From IMG/VR virus record IMGVR_UViG_3300047678_000203, positions 1 to 47,300 of that record: 47,300 nt of DNA; one strand, written 5' to 3'. Position 1 is the first letter of the stretch; every line of letters starts with the position of its first letter. A program made the translations under genes and the position numbers. This DNA is from a virus. A model generated the notes under the pieces. It made no database searches, was not told the DNA's origin, and was given only the letters and a program-made list of their open reading frames with translations. This document shows, one piece after another, positions 46,395 to 47,300 of this stretch.

Positions 46395-46468
46395 CGCGCG
46401 TTAGAGCAGGTCGGTAGCTCGCGTGGCTCATAACCACGAGGTCGCGGGTTCAAATCCCGCACGCGCCA
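46395..46468 (+). tRNA. tRNA-Met (CAU), initiator-like
   Basis: The cloverleaf is complete: acceptor CGCGCGT/ACGCGCC, D arm with GAGC/GCTC, anticodon stem CGTGG/CCACG with loop CTCATAA and anticodon CAT at 46429-46431, and T arm GCGGG-TTCAAAT-CCCGC. Six of seven acceptor pairs match, but positions 1 and 72 are C and C, unpaired. An unpaired 1:72 and an A11-U24 pair are initiator-tRNA hallmarks. The anticodon stem has U29:A41 instead of the third G:C pair expected in initiators. No CCA is encoded (CGA follows). Confidence 0.87.
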
Positions 46469-46485
46469 CGACTCCGGGGTGGGAG

Positions 46486-46824
46486 ATGGCTATCCGAGTG
46501 TGCGCCTGCATCGGCTGCACAGGCCACCCCGGCAGCTGCCCCCAACTCACCACCCAACGCCACTGCGACACCTGCCGGCCAGTACGCGAACGGGCACGCG
46601 GCACACGCCAACAGCGCGGATACGGCAAGACGCACGACGCACTCCGCGCACGCCTCAACCGCCGAGTCCAGACCGGCACCGTCCGATGCGCCCGCTGCCA
46701 AGAGCTGATCCAGCCCGGCACCGAATGGGCACTCGACCACACCGACGACCGCACCGGCTACCTCGGGGCCAGCCACGCCACATGCAACAACGCAGCAGGC
46801 GGACGAGCAGCACACGGAGGCTGA
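46486..46824 (+). CDS. HNH endonuclease next to the packaging region
   Basis: This 112-residue protein from ATG 46486 (GGGAG 2-6 bases upstream) has an N-terminal Cys set (CACIGCTGHPGSC, CDTCRPVRE), CARCQELIQPG, and the HNH core WALDHTDDRTGYLGASHATC, then NNAAGG. The pattern is the HNH protein found beside the terminase in many actinophages; such proteins are required for packaging in several cos-type phages. Across the circular junction it lies about 600 bases upstream of the small terminase. Confidence 0.88.
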   Translation: MAIRVCACIGCTGHPGSCPQLTTQRHCDTCRPVRERARGTRQQRGYGKTHDALRARLNRRVQTGTVRCARCQELIQPGTEWALDHTDDRTGYLGASHATCNNAAGGRAAHGG

Positions 46825-46825
46825 C

Positions 46826-47086
46826 GTGGACGCAGCAGCACAACGCATCACCGACGCCCTCGCCCACGCCATCCACCACGGCGAACTCGCAGACGACGGC
46901 ACCACCACCGGCATGCCCGGCGCCTGGGTCCTCATCGGCATGTGGCACGACGCCGAAGGCGAAGAACGCAGCGCCTTCCTCTCACCCGACGACCAGCCCC
47001 TCCACGTCACCCTCGGCCTACTCGACGCAGGCCAAACCGTGCACCGCGAAGAGATGCGCCGCTGGGTACTCGGAGACGGAAGCTGA
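46826..47086 (+). CDS. Small protein between HNH and terminase, unknown
   Basis: This 86-residue protein from GTG 46826 contains AQRITDALAHAIHHGELADD, a beta segment (GAWVLIGMWHDAEGEERSAF) and VHREEMRRWVLGDGS at the end. It follows the HNH stop by 1 base. No family is recognised. Confidence 0.68.
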   Translation: MDAAAQRITDALAHAIHHGELADDGTTTGMPGAWVLIGMWHDAEGEERSAFLSPDDQPLHVTLGLLDAGQTVHREEMRRWVLGDGS

Positions 47087-47088
47087 CC

Positions 47089-47256
47089 GTGGACCTCGAA
47101 GCCATGCAGGCACGCATCAACAAGCTGACCGAGGACCTCGCCAAGGCCAGCGCCGCACACGCCCTGCCCATCACGCTGCGCCCCACCCCGGCAGGCACCA
47201 CGCAGCCACACGCACAGCCCGCACCAGCCCCACCCGGCAGCCCTCACGCAGGGTGA
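47089..47256 (+). CDS. 55-residue protein before the packaging region, unknown
   Basis: From GTG 47089 the frame reads MDLEAMQARINKLTEDLAKA and ends in a Pro-rich tail (PHAQPAPAPPGSPHAG). The N-terminal part is coiled-coil-like. It is the last gene before the genome junction. Confidence 0.6.
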   Translation: MDLEAMQARINKLTEDLAKASAAHALPITLRPTPAGTTQPHAQPAPAPPGSPHAG

Positions 47257-47300
47257 CGAAGGGGAGGGGGGAGACCCCCACGCCCACCCGGGATAAGAAC
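47257..47300. other. Presumed cos/pac region, joined to bases 1-128
   Basis: A G-rich run (around 47259-47272) is followed by C-rich sequence, giving a short inverted GGGGG/CCCCC. With the first 128 bases of the window it forms about 172 non-coding bases between the last gene and the small terminase. Cos sites of actinophages lie in this place, but a cut position cannot be read from sequence. Confidence 0.45.
47274..47300. repeat. Terminal direct repeat, right copy
   Basis: Identical to bases 1-27. If circular, the unique length is 47,273 bases. Confidence 0.9.

Noticed and set aside
46274-46462. Minus-strand frame containing MRDLNPRPRGYE
   Set aside because: This is the well-known false protein read from the antisense of a tRNA. 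It lies over the tRNA-Met gene.

Overview
The window reads as one complete genome of a temperate, siphovirus-type (long-tailed, HK97-fold) actinobacteriophage of about 47.3 kb. The DNA is very GC-rich (visibly around 70 percent, not computed), with GTG starts, 4-base start/stop overlaps and strong GC3 bias. The structural proteins match actinophage families. A regulator with tetratricopeptide-like repeats (TPR) paired with a DUF397 protein points to a host in the mycelial actinomycetes (Micromonosporaceae or Streptomycetaceae type). The host is inferred. The first and last 27 bases are identical, so the contig is either circularised with a small overlap or carries a short terminal repeat.

Layout. 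Packaging and head genes: 129-7196 (small and large terminase, portal, MuF-like protein, scaffold, major capsid protein). Head-tail joining and tail genes: 7215-19515. These include an adaptor, stopper, gp10-like protein, terminator, tail tube protein, two frames of tail assembly chaperone joined by a perfect C_CCT_TTC slippery site, a 994-residue tape measure, minor tail proteins and small tip proteins. Lysis genes: 19512-21174 (amidase endolysin, a membrane protein, r1t-type holin), closed by a strong UUCG hairpin. Accessory and lysogeny region: 21312-26879. It has a minus-strand anchored surface protein, an XRE-TPR regulator with a DUF397 operon, an excisionase-like protein, a tyrosine integrase, and divergent repressor and Cro-like genes. 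Early region: 26876-42565, with 36 consecutive overlapping genes from 30268 onward, including a methyltransferase, a RecE-like nuclease, a candidate annealing protein, an ArsR regulator, a RuvC-like resolvase and many small zinc-binding or membrane proteins. Replication region: 42889-46316 (HNH protein, winged-helix initiator with an embedded palindrome that could be the origin, HTH proteins). The right end has an initiator-type tRNA-Met(CAU) and an HNH endonuclease next to the presumed cos region.

How it works together. The minus-strand repressor at 26094-26531 and the plus-strand Cro-like gene at 26619 form the lysis/lysogeny switch, and the integrase establishes the prophage. The early operon supplies recombination and replication functions, and late genes run from the terminase through to the holin. 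The most unusual parts are the XRE-TPR/DUF397 cassette with repeated GCGGAC sites in both of its promoter regions, the initiator-like tRNA, the candidate origin inside the initiator gene, and a possible frameshifted third membrane segment in the lysis module.
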